Assembly: GCA_947630595.1 (NCBI GenBank)
Contig: CANRIG010000007.1
Span: forward strand, 1 to 64,000
DNA from: an uncultured Lachnospiraceae bacterium
GTDB lineage: Bacteria > Bacillota > Clostridia > Lachnospirales > Lachnospiraceae
Direction: 5' to 3'
DNA: 64,000 nucleotides
The notes beneath the pieces were generated by a model. It saw nothing but the letters and a program-made list of their open reading frames with translations. It was not told where the DNA came from and ran no database searches. Both the position numbers and the translations under genes were made by a program. Positions 40,867 through 49,699 of the stretch are shown here, one piece after another; the first letter of the stretch is position 1; every line of letters starts with the position of its first letter.

Positions 40867-42057
40867 ATGAACGTTTTAGTTATCAACTGCGGAAGTTCAT
40901 CTTTAAAATATCAGTTAATCAATTCCGAATCCGAAGAAGTGCTGGCGAAGGGCCTCTGCGAGCGCATCGGCATCGACGGCAGGCTGACCTATCAGAAAGC
41001 TGGCTGCGACAAGGAAGTGACCGACGCTCCGATGCCCACCCATAAGGAAGCGATCCAGATGGTGCTGGATGCCCTGGTAAACGAAAAGACCGGCGCGATC
41101 AGCAGCCTGGCGGACGTCAGCGCGGTAGGCCACAGAGTGGTCCACGGCGGCGAGAAGTTTGCGAGCTCCGTTGTGATCAACGGGGAAGTGCTGAAAGCGA
41201 TCGAGGAGTGCAACGACCTGGCTCCGCTGCACAATCCGGCGAACCTGATCGGCATCAATGCCTGCGCAGAGCTGATGCCGGGCGTGCCGATGGTGGCGGT
41301 GTTCGATACCGCGTTCCACCAGACCATGCCGGAGAAGGCGTATCTGTACGGGCTTCCGTATGAATATTATGAGAAATACAAGGTGAGACGCTACGGCTTC
41401 CACGGCACCAGCCACAGCTTCGTCTCCAAACATATGACCGAGTTCCTCGGCCTGGACGCGAACAACAGCAAGGTGATCGTCGCGCACCTCGGCAACGGCG
41501 CATCCATCTCCGCAGTCGTGAACGGCAAGTGCGCGGACACCTCCATGGGCCTGACCCCGCTCGAGGGCCTGGTGATGGGCACGCGTTCCGGCGATATCGA
41601 TCCGGCGATCATGGAGTACATCGCAAAGAAAGAGGATCTGGACATCGCGGGCGTGATGAACGTCCTGAACAAGAAATCCGGCGTGCTCGGTATCTCTGGC
41701 GGCCTCTCCAGCGATTTCCGCGATCTGGAGGAGGGCATGAACTCCGGCAACAAGCTGGCGGAGAATGCGATCGACGTGTTCAGCTACCGTGTGGCCAAAT
41801 ACATCGGCTCCTATGTGGCGGCGATGAACGGCGTGGATGCGATCGCGTTTACGGCAGGCATCGGCGAGAACGCCCCGCTGGTGCGCAGAAAGGTGCTCAG
41901 CTATCTCGGCTACCTCGGCATCACGATCGACGAGGAAGCGAACGGAAAGCGCGGCAGCGACTGCGTGATTTCCACACCGGATTCCAAAGTGAAGGTAGCG
42001 GTGATCCCGACCAACGAGGAGCTCGCGATCTGCCGTGAGACGGTGGCGCTGGTATAA
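40867..42057 (+). CDS. ackA: acetate kinase
   Basis: A 396-residue ASKHA-fold kinase making ATP and acetate from acetyl phosphate. MNVLVINCGSSSLKYQLI at the start, GHRVVHGGEKF near residue 87, VFDTAFHQTMP, RRYGFHGTSHSFVS near 175, HLGNGASI, MGTRSGDIDP and FTAGIGENAPLVR near 325 are all intact. With pta it gives substrate-level ATP in fermentation. ATG 40867 behind TTGGAGGAAATC; the track's ATG six codons earlier is less well placed. A strong terminator follows. Confidence 0.96.
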   Translation: MNVLVINCGSSSLKYQLINSESEEVLAKGLCERIGIDGRLTYQKAGCDKEVTDAPMPTHKEAIQMVLDALVNEKTGAISSLADVSAVGHRVVHGGEKFASSVVINGEVLKAIEECNDLAPLHNPANLIGINACAELMPGVPMVAVFDTAFHQTMPEKAYLYGLPYEYYEKYKVRRYGFHGTSHSFVSKHMTEFLGLDANNSKVIVAHLGNGASISAVVNGKCADTSMGLTPLEGLVMGTRSGDIDPAIMEYIAKKEDLDIAGVMNVLNKKSGVLGISGGLSSDFRDLEEGMNSGNKLAENAIDVFSYRVAKYIGSYVAAMNGVDAIAFTAGIGENAPLVRRKVLSYLGYLGITIDEEANGKRGSDCVISTPDSKVKVAVIPTNEELAICRETVALV

Positions 42058-42096
42058 GCGCGGCCCTGGCCTTTGCTGACTGAATGAAAAAACGAA

Positions 42097-42149
42097 AGAC
42101 TGCTTTTGCCTGTCTGAGAAAGCGCCGGTGAAAGCAGTCTGCTGTTTTT
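42097..42149 (+). terminator. terminator of pta-ackA
   Basis: AGACTGCTTT (42097-42106) pairs perfectly with AAAGCAGTCT (42131-42140), followed by GCTGTTTTT. Confidence 0.75.
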
Positions 42150-42219
42150 GCAGGGAAAACGACAACAGACGCTATATTGAGTAAATAATCTCAAATGTAA
42201 CAAAATGTGTAAAAAACTG

Positions 42220-42248
42220 TTGACAAATCAATATCTGGTAGGTATAAT
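42220..42248 (+). promoter_or_regulatory. perfect-consensus promoter of the yceD-rpmF unit
   Basis: TTGACA (42220-42225), 17 bases, TATAAT (42243-42248), as expected for a ribosomal protein gene. Confidence 0.85.
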
Positions 42249-42276
42249 CTTAAACGTGCGTTAGGAGGAGTATGCG

Positions 42277-42768
42277 TTGTTGGATCTGACCGATGTACTT
42301 TTGACCGAGGGAAAGGTGATTCAGAGAGAAGCGGTGCTGGGTCTGGAGGCCCTGACCTATCGCTTCGGCACGTTTCCGGTTGCGGAGAAAGCGCCGGTCT
42401 CGCTCACGATCGAGCATGCCAGCGGCCGAAAGCTTCTTCTGGACGGGGAGACGCGCCTGCAGGTGCTGATTCCGTGCGCGCGCTGCCTGGAGCCCGTGGC
42501 GGCCGGGCTGGATGTCCGGCTTCATCTGGAGATCGAGGCGGACGACAGGGATTATATGGACGGATACAATCTGAATATAGATCAGCTTGTCCACGATGAG
42601 GCGTTATTGATCTGGCCGGAGAGGATACTCTGCCGGGAGGACTGCAGAGGACTCTGCCCCGTCTGCGGGCAGAACCTGAACGAGAAGTCCTGCGGCTGCG
42701 AGCGGACGGATTACGATCCGCGCATGGCCAAGATCCTTGATATTTTCAGTAATTTTAAGGAGGTGTGA
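42277..42768 (+). CDS. YceD family (DUF177) protein
   Basis: A 163-residue protein of the DUF177/YceD family, almost always encoded just before rpmF and connected with 23S rRNA or large-subunit maturation. The core has IPCARCLEPVAAGLDVRLHLEIEAD near residue 67. The C-terminal segment CREDCRGLCPVCGQNLNEKSCGCE holds a Cys cluster typical of the family. The start is TTG 42277 behind TTAGGAGGAG. Translation is probably coupled with rpmF, three bases downstream. Confidence 0.9.
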   Translation: MLDLTDVLLTEGKVIQREAVLGLEALTYRFGTFPVAEKAPVSLTIEHASGRKLLLDGETRLQVLIPCARCLEPVAAGLDVRLHLEIEADDRDYMDGYNLNIDQLVHDEALLIWPERILCREDCRGLCPVCGQNLNEKSCGCERTDYDPRMAKILDIFSNFKEV

Positions 42769-42771
42769 GGT

Positions 42772-42951
42772 ATGTCAATCTGTCCCAAAAATAAAACTTC
42801 CAAGGCCAGGAGAGACAAGAGAAGAGCGACTTGGAAAATGTCCGCTCCGAACCTTGTAAAATGCAGCAAATGCGGTGAGCTGATGCTTCCGCACAGAGTC
42901 TGCAAGGCCTGCGGAACTTACAACAAAAAAGAGATTATTGCAATGGATTGA
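42772..42951 (+). CDS. rpmF: 50S ribosomal protein L32
   Basis: A 59-residue protein, too short for the ORF track. MSICPKNKTSKARRDKRRATWKM is followed by the zinc-ribbon pattern CSKCGELMLPHRVCKACG, so this is the four-Cys (zinc-binding, C+) form of L32. It is a structural protein of the large subunit. A near-perfect ribosome site (AAGGAGGTGTGAGGT) and the yceD neighbour confirm it. A strong terminator follows. Confidence 0.97.
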   Translation: MSICPKNKTSKARRDKRRATWKMSAPNLVKCSKCGELMLPHRVCKACGTYNKKEIIAMD

Positions 42952-42969
42952 TCTGAGCAACATAAGCCA

Positions 42970-43008
42970 GGGCTGTCGTAAAAGACTTTTGCGGCAGCCC
43001 CGTTTTTT
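42970..43008 (+). terminator. terminator of rpmF
   Basis: GGGCTGTCG (42970-42978) pairs with CGGCAGCCC (42992-43000), followed by a T6 run. Confidence 0.85.
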
Positions 43009-43011
43009 CTG

Positions 43012-43040
43012 TTGATTTTTACTATAATGTCTGGTACGAT
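43012..43040 (+). promoter_or_regulatory. promoter of plsX
   Basis: TTGATT (43012-43017), 17 bases, TACGAT (43035-43040) with a TGG extension. No FapR-type palindrome was identified. Confidence 0.5.
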
Positions 43041-43078
43041 ATGCTTAACACAGAGCGGTTGTCATTGGAGGTGCCACT

Positions 43079-44089
43079 ATGGGCGAGACAGTGCGGGTCG
43101 TGGTTGACGCCATGGGCGGCGATCACGCGCCCGGAGAGATTGTAAAAGGCGCGGTGCAGGCCGTGTCCCGGCGGGAGGATATTCATGTGATCCTGGTTGG
43201 CCGGGAGGATGCGGTCCGGGAGGAACTGGAGAAATACACGTTCCCTGCGGAGCGGATCGAGGCCGTGCACGCATCGATGGTGATCGAGACGGCGGAGCCT
43301 CCTGTCATGGCGATCCGCACGAAGAAGGATTCCTCCATCGTGGTCGGCATGATGATGGTGCGCAGAGGCGAGGCCGACGCGTTTGTCTCCGCCGGAAATT
43401 CCGGCGCGATTCTGGTCGGCGGCCAGACGATTGTGGGCCGCATCAAAGGCATCGAGCGCCCGGCGCTGGCGCCGCTGATCCCGACGAAGAACGGCGTCGC
43501 TTTGCTGATCGACTGCGGGGCCAACGTGGATGCGCGTCCCTCCCATCTGGTGCAGTTTGCGAAGATGGGTTCCATCTACATGGAAAATGTGATGGGCGTC
43601 CGTCAGCCGCGTGTCGGCATTGTCAATATCGGAGCCGAGGAGGAGAAGGGAAACGCGCTCGTGAAGGAGACGTTCCCGCTTTTGAAGGAATGCCGGGACA
43701 TTCATTTCACCGGCAGCGTGGAGGCCCGGGACATCCCGGCCGGAGCCTGCGACGTCGTCGTCTGCGAGGCGTTTGTGGGGAACGTCATCCTCAAGATGTA
43801 CGAGGGCGTCGGCGGCACCCTGATTCAGATGGTGAAGGCCGGCCTGATGCAGAACCTGCGGACCAAGATCGGCGGACTGCTGATCAAGCCGGCGCTGAAG
43901 AGCACGCTGAAAGCTTTTGACGCCACCGAGTACGGCGGCGCGCCGCTTCTGGGACTGAAAGGACTGGTGGTAAAGACGCACGGAAACTCCAGCGCGAAAG
44001 AGGTGGAACATTCCATTTATCAGTGCGTGCAGTTTAAAGAACAGAAGATCAACGAAAAAATCAAAGAGCACATCCAGCTGGATGCTTAA
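43079..44089 (+). CDS. plsX: phosphate acyltransferase PlsX
   Basis: A 336-residue peripheral membrane enzyme turning acyl-ACP into acyl phosphate, the donor for PlsY in phospholipid synthesis. Family blocks: VVVDAMGGDHAPGEIVKGA at the start, FVSAGNSGAILVGG near residue 105, LLIDCGANVDARPSHLVQFA, VGIVNIGAEEEKGN and CDVVVCEAFVGNVILKMYEGVGGTL near 225. Full length. It heads plsX-acpP-(terminator)-rnc-smc-ftsY, so the lipid enzyme and its acyl carrier are made together. Confidence 0.95.
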   Translation: MGETVRVVVDAMGGDHAPGEIVKGAVQAVSRREDIHVILVGREDAVREELEKYTFPAERIEAVHASMVIETAEPPVMAIRTKKDSSIVVGMMMVRRGEADAFVSAGNSGAILVGGQTIVGRIKGIERPALAPLIPTKNGVALLIDCGANVDARPSHLVQFAKMGSIYMENVMGVRQPRVGIVNIGAEEEKGNALVKETFPLLKECRDIHFTGSVEARDIPAGACDVVVCEAFVGNVILKMYEGVGGTLIQMVKAGLMQNLRTKIGGLLIKPALKSTLKAFDATEYGGAPLLGLKGLVVKTHGNSSAKEVEHSIYQCVQFKEQKINEKIKEHIQLDA

Positions 44090-44126
44090 ATAGGACAGAC
44101 ATCAAATAAAAGGAGAGAGTTACGGC

Positions 44127-44357
44127 ATGGAATTTGAAAAATTGCAGAGTATTATCGCGGAAGTATTGAATGTGGACGCAGATGAGATTCGCCCGGAGAC
44201 GACGTTCGTAGACGACCTTGGGGCGGATTCCCTGGATGTTTTTCAGATCATCATGGGGATCGAAGAAGAATTCGACATCGAAATCTCAAATGAAAAAGCG
44301 GAAAAAATCGTATCGGTGGGGGATGCCGCAGAGGCGATCAAAAATGCGATAGAGTAA
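44127..44357 (+). CDS. acpP: acyl carrier protein
   Basis: A 76-residue acidic four-helix protein that carries growing fatty acyl chains on a phosphopantetheine arm. The modified Ser is in DLGADSLDVFQIIM (residue ~36), preceded by IRPETTFVDDLG. Usual length. AAAGGAGAGAG ribosome site. An intrinsic terminator follows six bases after the stop, so expression can exceed that of rnc-smc. Confidence 0.95.
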   Translation: MEFEKLQSIIAEVLNVDADEIRPETTFVDDLGADSLDVFQIIMGIEEEFDIEISNEKAEKIVSVGDAAEAIKNAIE

Positions 44358-44362
44358 GGCAG

Positions 44363-44386
44363 GGAGGCTTTCTAAGCCTCCTTTTT
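44363..44386 (+). terminator. terminator between acpP and rnc
   Basis: GGAGGCTT (44363-44370), loop TCT, AAGCCTCC (44374-44381), then T5. It probably attenuates transcription into rnc-smc-ftsY. Confidence 0.85.
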
Positions 44387-44408
44387 AAAAGAATGAAAGT
44401 GAGCGGAA

Positions 44409-45140
44409 ATGAAAAAAAATAATCTGAGAGAACTGGAGCAACGTATCGGCTACAAGTTTCGCAACCCGGAGATGCTCTTTCAGGCGATGAGCCACAGCTC
44501 CTACGCCAACGAGCACAAACCGTCCCCGCTTGAAAGCAACGAGCGCCTGGAGTTTCTGGGCGACGCCGTTTTGGAAGTCATCAGCAGCGATTACCTCTAC
44601 CACAATTACCCGGATATGCCGGAGGGCAGGCTCACGAAGCTGCGCGCCAGCATCGTCTGCGAGCCGACGCTGGCCCTCTGCGCACGGGAATTTGACCTGG
44701 GCAGCTACCTGCTGCTCGGCAGAGGCGAGGAGCAGACCGGAGGACGGACACGCAATTCCATCGTTTCCGACGCCATCGAGGCGCTGATCGGGGCCATCTA
44801 TTTAGACGGCGGCTTCGGCAGCGCAAAAACGTTTGTTGAACGCTTTATCCTGACCGGCATCGAGCACAAAAAGCTGTTTTACGACAGCAAGACCATTCTG
44901 CAGGAGATCGTTCAGAGAGATTACAAAGAAGAAGAAATTAAATACATCCTCATCGGTTCCGAGGGACCGGATCACGCCAAGGTGTTTATCGTCGAAGTGC
45001 AGATCGGCGGCAAAACGGAGGGCACCGGCCGCGGCAGCACCAAAAAATCCGCTGAGCAGGAAGCCGCGTATCAGGCGATTATCGGATTGAAAGGGAATAC
45101 GCAGCATGTATCTGAAAAGCATCGAAATACAGGGGTTTAA
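44409..45140 (+). CDS. rnc: ribonuclease III
   Basis: A 243-residue double-strand-specific endonuclease for rRNA and mRNA processing. The catalytic domain has the signature NERLEFLGDAVLEVISSDYLY (residues ~40-60) and a second acidic pair in DAIEALIGAIYLDGG near 120. The dsRNA-binding domain occupies residues ~165-240 (DYKEEEIKYILIGSEGPDHAKVFIVEVQIGG). Its last 35 bases overlap the smc start in another frame. Confidence 0.95.
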   Translation: MKKNNLRELEQRIGYKFRNPEMLFQAMSHSSYANEHKPSPLESNERLEFLGDAVLEVISSDYLYHNYPDMPEGRLTKLRASIVCEPTLALCAREFDLGSYLLLGRGEEQTGGRTRNSIVSDAIEALIGAIYLDGGFGSAKTFVERFILTGIEHKKLFYDSKTILQEIVQRDYKEEEIKYILIGSEGPDHAKVFIVEVQIGGKTEGTGRGSTKKSAEQEAAYQAIIGLKGNTQHVSEKHRNTGV

Positions 45141-48100
45141 ATCCTTCACCAACAAAATTGTATTTCAGTTTCACAACGGCATTACGGCCATTGTCGGCCC
45201 GAACGGCAGCGGCAAAAGCAATGTCGCGGACGCGGTGCGCTGGGTCCTGGGCGAACAGAGCGCCCGGCAGCTGCGCGGCGCCAGCATGCAGGACGTCATT
45301 TTCGCCGGCACCGAGACGCGCAGGCCGCTCGGCTTCGCCTCCGTCTCCATCACGCTCGACAATTCCGATCACCGTCTGCCGGTTTCCTACGAGGAAATCA
45401 CCGTGACCCGGCGCGTCTACCGCTCCGGGGAGAGCGAATACCTGATCAACGGCACGCAGGTGCGCCTGCGCGATATCAATGAGATTTTTTATGACACCGG
45501 TATCGGCAAGGAGGGCTATTCCATCATCGGCCAGGGCCAGATCGACCGGATTTTAAGCGGCAAGCCCGAGGAACGGCGCGAGCTGTTCGACGAGGCCGCC
45601 GGCATCGTCAAATTCAAGCGGCGCAAGAGCGCGGCGCAAAAAAAACTGGACGCGGAGCGCCAGAACATGGTGCGCGTCAACGACATCCTCGCCGAGCTGA
45701 CGAGACAGCTCGGCCCTCTGGAGCGGCAGGCGGAGACGGCGCGGATTTATCTCGAGAAAAAGGAGGCGCTGAAGCACTGCGAGGTCAACCTCTTTCTCCT
45801 CGAATTCGCGCGGATGCGCCGGGAGCTGGAGGAGACTGAGGAAAAGCGCGGCATCGCGCAGGCGCAGCTGGACGAGGCCAGAGCGGCGTACGAGAAGGCC
45901 AGAAGCGAATACGAACAGCTGGAGGCGGAAATCGAGCAGATGGACGCCGGCCTGCAGGAAAAGCGCGACGGCATCGCGCAGGGACAGCTGCGCAGCCAGC
46001 AGCTGGAAAATCAGATTCAGCTTCTGCATGAGCAGATCAACACGGCCCGCACCAGCGACGAACACATCAAAACGCGGATCGACGCCATCGCGCAGCAGCT
46101 TTCAGAGTACGAGCGGCAGGAGCAGGAGGCCGGCGAAGAGCTGGGCGCCCTGCGCGTGCGCATCCTGGACACCGGAGGGAAAGAAGCGAAGGCCTCTGAG
46201 GCCGTCAACGCTGTGCGCGGCGAGACCGCCCTGCTGGAGCAGCAGATCGCACAGGGCAAGGGCGGGATCATTGAGCTGTTGAATCAGCGGGCCACCGTAA
46301 AGGCGCGCCTGCAGCGCTACGACACGATGCTGGAGCAGTCGCAGATCCGCAGCGCCCAGCTGGCGCAGGAGGAGCTGAAGCTCCGGAGCGAGAAAACCGA
46401 GCAGGAGGCCGTGCGGCAGGAGGTCACGCAGGAGTACGAGGCCGTCAGCGCCCGCATTCAGGAGCTGACCGCGCAGAGCGACCAGGTCAGCGGGGAGCTG
46501 GAGACGGTGCAGCAGAAGCTGCAGGAGCACAACCGCCGCGTCGAGCAGGAGCAGACCGAGTACCACCGGGAATCCTCCCGCCTCGAATCCCTCAAAAACA
46601 TCGCCGAGCGCTACGACGGCTACGGCAACAGCATCCGCCGCGTGATGGAGCAGCGGGACCGCAATCCCGGCATCCTGGGCGTGGTGGCGGATATCATTAA
46701 GGTAGAAAAGGACTGCGAGGTGGCCATCGAGACGGCGCTGGGCGGCAGTATCCAGAATATTGTCACCGACACCGAGGAGACCGCCAAGCGGCAGATTGAA
46801 TTTTTAAAGAAAAACAAGTTCGGGCGGGCGACCTTTCTCCCGCTCTCCGGCATCCGCGGGAAAAATGACTTTTCCAGCCCGCAGGCGCTCTCGGAGCAGG
46901 GCGTCATCGGACTGGCCAGCGCGCTGGTAAAGACGGAGGACCGGTACCGGGAGCTGGCGTTGTCCCTGCTCGGGCGGACCGTGGTGGTGGACCATATCGA
47001 CCATGCGATCGCGCTGGCGCGCAAATACCGCCATACCCTGCGCATCGTCACCCTCGACGGCGAACTGCTGAATCCGGGCGGCGCCATGTCGGGCGGCGCA
47101 TTCAAAAATTCCAGCAACCTGCTGGGCCGCCGCCGCGAGATCGAGGAGCTGGAGCGCCAGGTGGAAGCGCGCAGAGCGGTCCTGCAGAAGCTGCAGAACG
47201 CCATCGACGAGGAGCGCACGGTGCGCAACCGCATGCGCGACGAGATCGTCCGGCTCAAAGACGCGCTGCAGGAGCAGTACCTGGCCCAGAACACGGCCAG
47301 GCTCCGCTTAAATGAAATCGGGGAGCGCGGCGACAGCACCGAGCTCGGCTGTCAGAGAATCCGGTCGGAATCCGCCGAGCTGGCGCAGCAGGCGCGCGAA
47401 ATCCGGGAAAACCAGGAAAACGAGCGCCGGGAGCTGGCGCAGTCGGAGCAGGCAGAGCGGGAGACCGAACAGAAAATCCTGCAGTGGCAGGAGCAGCTGG
47501 AACAGAAGCGCGCGCAGGAGCAGGAGGCGCTCTCCGGCGTGGAGGAAATCCGCCTGCAGCTCTCACAGCTGCAGCAGCAGGAATCTTTTATCCGCCAGAA
47601 CCTTGCGCGCATCACGCAGGAGCAGGAGCAGCTTGCGCAGGAGCAGAAGCAGCATGAGTCGGAGCGCTCCGGCACGGCCCGCAGCATTCAGGAAAAGGAA
47701 CGGGAGATCGCCAGGCTTCAGGAGGCGGCGCAGGAGATGGCCGCCGGCGCCGGCAGGATGCGGGAGGAAATCGCGCGGCTGCAGGCGGAGCGGGAGCAGA
47801 AAAGCGCCGTACATAAGCAGTTCTTCGCCACCCGCGAGGACCTCTCCGAGCGCATGAGCCTGCTCGACCGCGAGAACTTCCGCCTCAACGCGCAGATCGA
47901 GCGCCTGAACGAGCAGAAGGACGGCCAGGTCAGCTATCTGTGGGAGGAATACCGGCTGACCCCCAATGCGGCCGCGGAGCTGGCCGACGAGTCAGTGAAA
48001 AGCTCCGCCTCCCTCAAGCGCAGCATCTCCGCGCTCAAGAGCGAAATCAAGGGGCTGGGCAACGTCAATGTCAATGCCATCGAGGACTACCGGGAGGTGT

Positions 48101-48666
48101 CGGAGCGGCATGCGTTCCTGACCGCCCAGCATGAGGATCTGCAAAAGGCCGAGGAGGCGCTGCTGAAAATCATCGCGGAGCTGGACGACGGCATGCGCAC
48201 CCGGTTCCGGGAGCAGTTCGCCCGCATCCAGACGGAATTCGACAAGGCGTTCCGGCAACTGTTCGGCGGCGGACGCGGCACGCTGGAGCTCGTCGAGGAC
48301 GAGGACATCCTGGAGGCCGGCATCCGCATCATTGCCCAGCCGCCCGGCAAGAAGCTGCAGAACATGATGCAGCTCTCCGGCGGCGAAAAATCGCTGACGG
48401 CGATCGCGCTGCTTTTCGCCATCCAGAATCTGAAGCCGTCGCCGTTCTGCCTGCTGGACGAGATCGAGGCGGCGCTCGATGAAAACAACGTGGAGCGCTA
48501 TGCAGGTTATCTGCACAAGTTGACAAAAAATACACAATTTATTATTATTACTCATAGAAGGGGCACGATGGCAGCGGCGGACCGCCTGTACGGCATCACG
48601 ATGCAGGAAAAGGGAGTCTCCGCCCTGGTGTCCGTCAATCTGATCGAGGACGACCTCGACGCATAG
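45106..48666 (+). CDS. smc: chromosome partition protein SMC
   Basis: A 1186-residue ATPase that, with ScpA/ScpB, extrudes DNA loops to condense and separate chromosomes. The N-terminal head has Walker A VGPNGSGKSNVADAVRWVLG (residue 32). Long Gln/Glu/Arg-rich coiled coils flank the hinge at ~510-670 (GILGVVADIIKVEKDCEVAIETALGG, NPGGAMSGG). The C-terminal head has the signature LSGGEKSLTAIALLFAI and Walker B FCLLDEIEAALDENNVERY. Full length. The ATG lies inside the end of rnc. Confidence 0.96.
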   Translation: MYLKSIEIQGFKSFTNKIVFQFHNGITAIVGPNGSGKSNVADAVRWVLGEQSARQLRGASMQDVIFAGTETRRPLGFASVSITLDNSDHRLPVSYEEITVTRRVYRSGESEYLINGTQVRLRDINEIFYDTGIGKEGYSIIGQGQIDRILSGKPEERRELFDEAAGIVKFKRRKSAAQKKLDAERQNMVRVNDILAELTRQLGPLERQAETARIYLEKKEALKHCEVNLFLLEFARMRRELEETEEKRGIAQAQLDEARAAYEKARSEYEQLEAEIEQMDAGLQEKRDGIAQGQLRSQQLENQIQLLHEQINTARTSDEHIKTRIDAIAQQLSEYERQEQEAGEELGALRVRILDTGGKEAKASEAVNAVRGETALLEQQIAQGKGGIIELLNQRATVKARLQRYDTMLEQSQIRSAQLAQEELKLRSEKTEQEAVRQEVTQEYEAVSARIQELTAQSDQVSGELETVQQKLQEHNRRVEQEQTEYHRESSRLESLKNIAERYDGYGNSIRRVMEQRDRNPGILGVVADIIKVEKDCEVAIETALGGSIQNIVTDTEETAKRQIEFLKKNKFGRATFLPLSGIRGKNDFSSPQALSEQGVIGLASALVKTEDRYRELALSLLGRTVVVDHIDHAIALARKYRHTLRIVTLDGELLNPGGAMSGGAFKNSSNLLGRRREIEELERQVEARRAVLQKLQNAIDEERTVRNRMRDEIVRLKDALQEQYLAQNTARLRLNEIGERGDSTELGCQRIRSESAELAQQAREIRENQENERRELAQSEQAERETEQKILQWQEQLEQKRAQEQEALSGVEEIRLQLSQLQQQESFIRQNLARITQEQEQLAQEQKQHESERSGTARSIQEKEREIARLQEAAQEMAAGAGRMREEIARLQAEREQKSAVHKQFFATREDLSERMSLLDRENFRLNAQIERLNEQKDGQVSYLWEEYRLTPNAAAELADESVKSSASLKRSISALKSEIKGLGNVNVNAIEDYREVSERHAFLTAQHEDLQKAEEALLKIIAELDDGMRTRFREQFARIQTEFDKAFRQLFGGGRGTLELVEDEDILEAGIRIIAQPPGKKLQNMMQLSGGEKSLTAIALLFAIQNLKPSPFCLLDEIEAALDENNVERYAGYLHKLTKNTQFIIITHRRGTMAAADRLYGITMQEKGVSALVSVNLIEDDLDA

Positions 48667-48742
48667 GGACGGCTTCTGCAGCCTTCCCGGCGTCGCGCGC
48701 AGCGTGCGGCGCATAAAAATGACCGGAATGGAGCGTGATCAC

Positions 48743-49678
48743 ATGGAAGAAAAGAAGGGCTTTTTCAAACGCCTCGTGGAGGGTCTGGCCAAGACCCGCG
48801 ACAATATTGTGTCCGGCATCGATGCCATATTCAGCGGATTTTCCAGCATCGACGACGATTTTTACGATGAGATCGAGGAGATTCTGGTCATGGGCGATCT
48901 GGGCATCAACGCCACGGCTTCGATCATCAGCGACCTGAAATCAAAGGTAAAGGAACGCGGGATCAAGGATCCGGCGGAGTGCAAGCAGCTGCTGATCGAC
49001 AGCATCAAAAGCGAGCTGACGGTCGGCGAGACGGCCTACGAATTTGAGCACCGCAAATCCGTGGTGCTGGTGATCGGCGTCAACGGCGTCGGCAAGACGA
49101 CGAGCGTCGGCAAGCTCGCGGGCAAGCTCAAAGACCAGGGCAAAAAGGTGGTGGTGGCGGCAGCGGATACGTTCCGCGCGGCGGCCGGAGAGCAGCTCAC
49201 CGAGTGGGCGAACCGCGCCGGCGTCGACGTCATCGGCGGCCAGGAGGGCTCGGACCCCGCCTCCGTCATCTACGACGCGATTGCGGCTGCGAAGGCCAGG
49301 GACGCGGACGTGCTGCTCTGTGATACGGCGGGCCGCCTCCACAACAAAAAGAACCTCATGAACGAGCTGGGCAAGATCAACCGCATCATCGAGCGCGAAT
49401 ACCCGGAGGCGTTCCGCGAGACGCTGGTGGTGCTCGACGGCACGACGGGCCAGAACGCGCTGGCGCAGGCCCGGGAGTTCAAAGAGGTGGCCGACATCAC
49501 CGGCATTATCCTGACCAAGCTCGACGGCACGGCCAAGGGCGGCATTGCGGTGGCGATTTACTCCGAGCTGGGCATTCCGGTGAAATACATCGGCGTCGGC
49601 GAGTCGATCGACGATCTCCAGAAATTTGACGCCGACGAGTTCGTCAACGCGCTGTTCGACGTAAAAGAAGAAAAATAA
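48743..49678 (+). CDS. ftsY: signal recognition particle receptor FtsY
   Basis: A 311-residue SRP GTPase that receives ribosome-SRP complexes at the membrane. The short N-terminal part ([22 protein letters not shown]) is an amphipathic membrane-binding helix; the acidic A domain of proteobacteria is absent. NG domain motifs: [16 protein letters not shown] near residue 115, [26 protein letters not shown] and [14 protein letters not shown] 48743 behind GGAGCGTGATC is preferred. It follows smc as in many Firmicutes. Confidence 0.94.
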   Translation: MEEKKGFFKRLVEGLAKTRDNIVSGIDAIFSGFSSIDDDFYDEIEEILVMGDLGINATASIISDLKSKVKERGIKDPAECKQLLIDSIKSELTVGETAYEFEHRKSVVLVIGVNGVGKTTSVGKLAGKLKDQGKKVVVAAADTFRAAAGEQLTEWANRAGVDVIGGQEGSDPASVIYDAIAAAKARDADVLLCDTAGRLHNKKNLMNELGKINRIIEREYPEAFRETLVVLDGTTGQNALAQAREFKEVADITGIILTKLDGTAKGGIAVAIYSELGIPVKYIGVGESIDDLQKFDADEFVNALFDVKEEK

Positions 49679-49699
49679 TATAAAGAAGGGCAAAAACCT

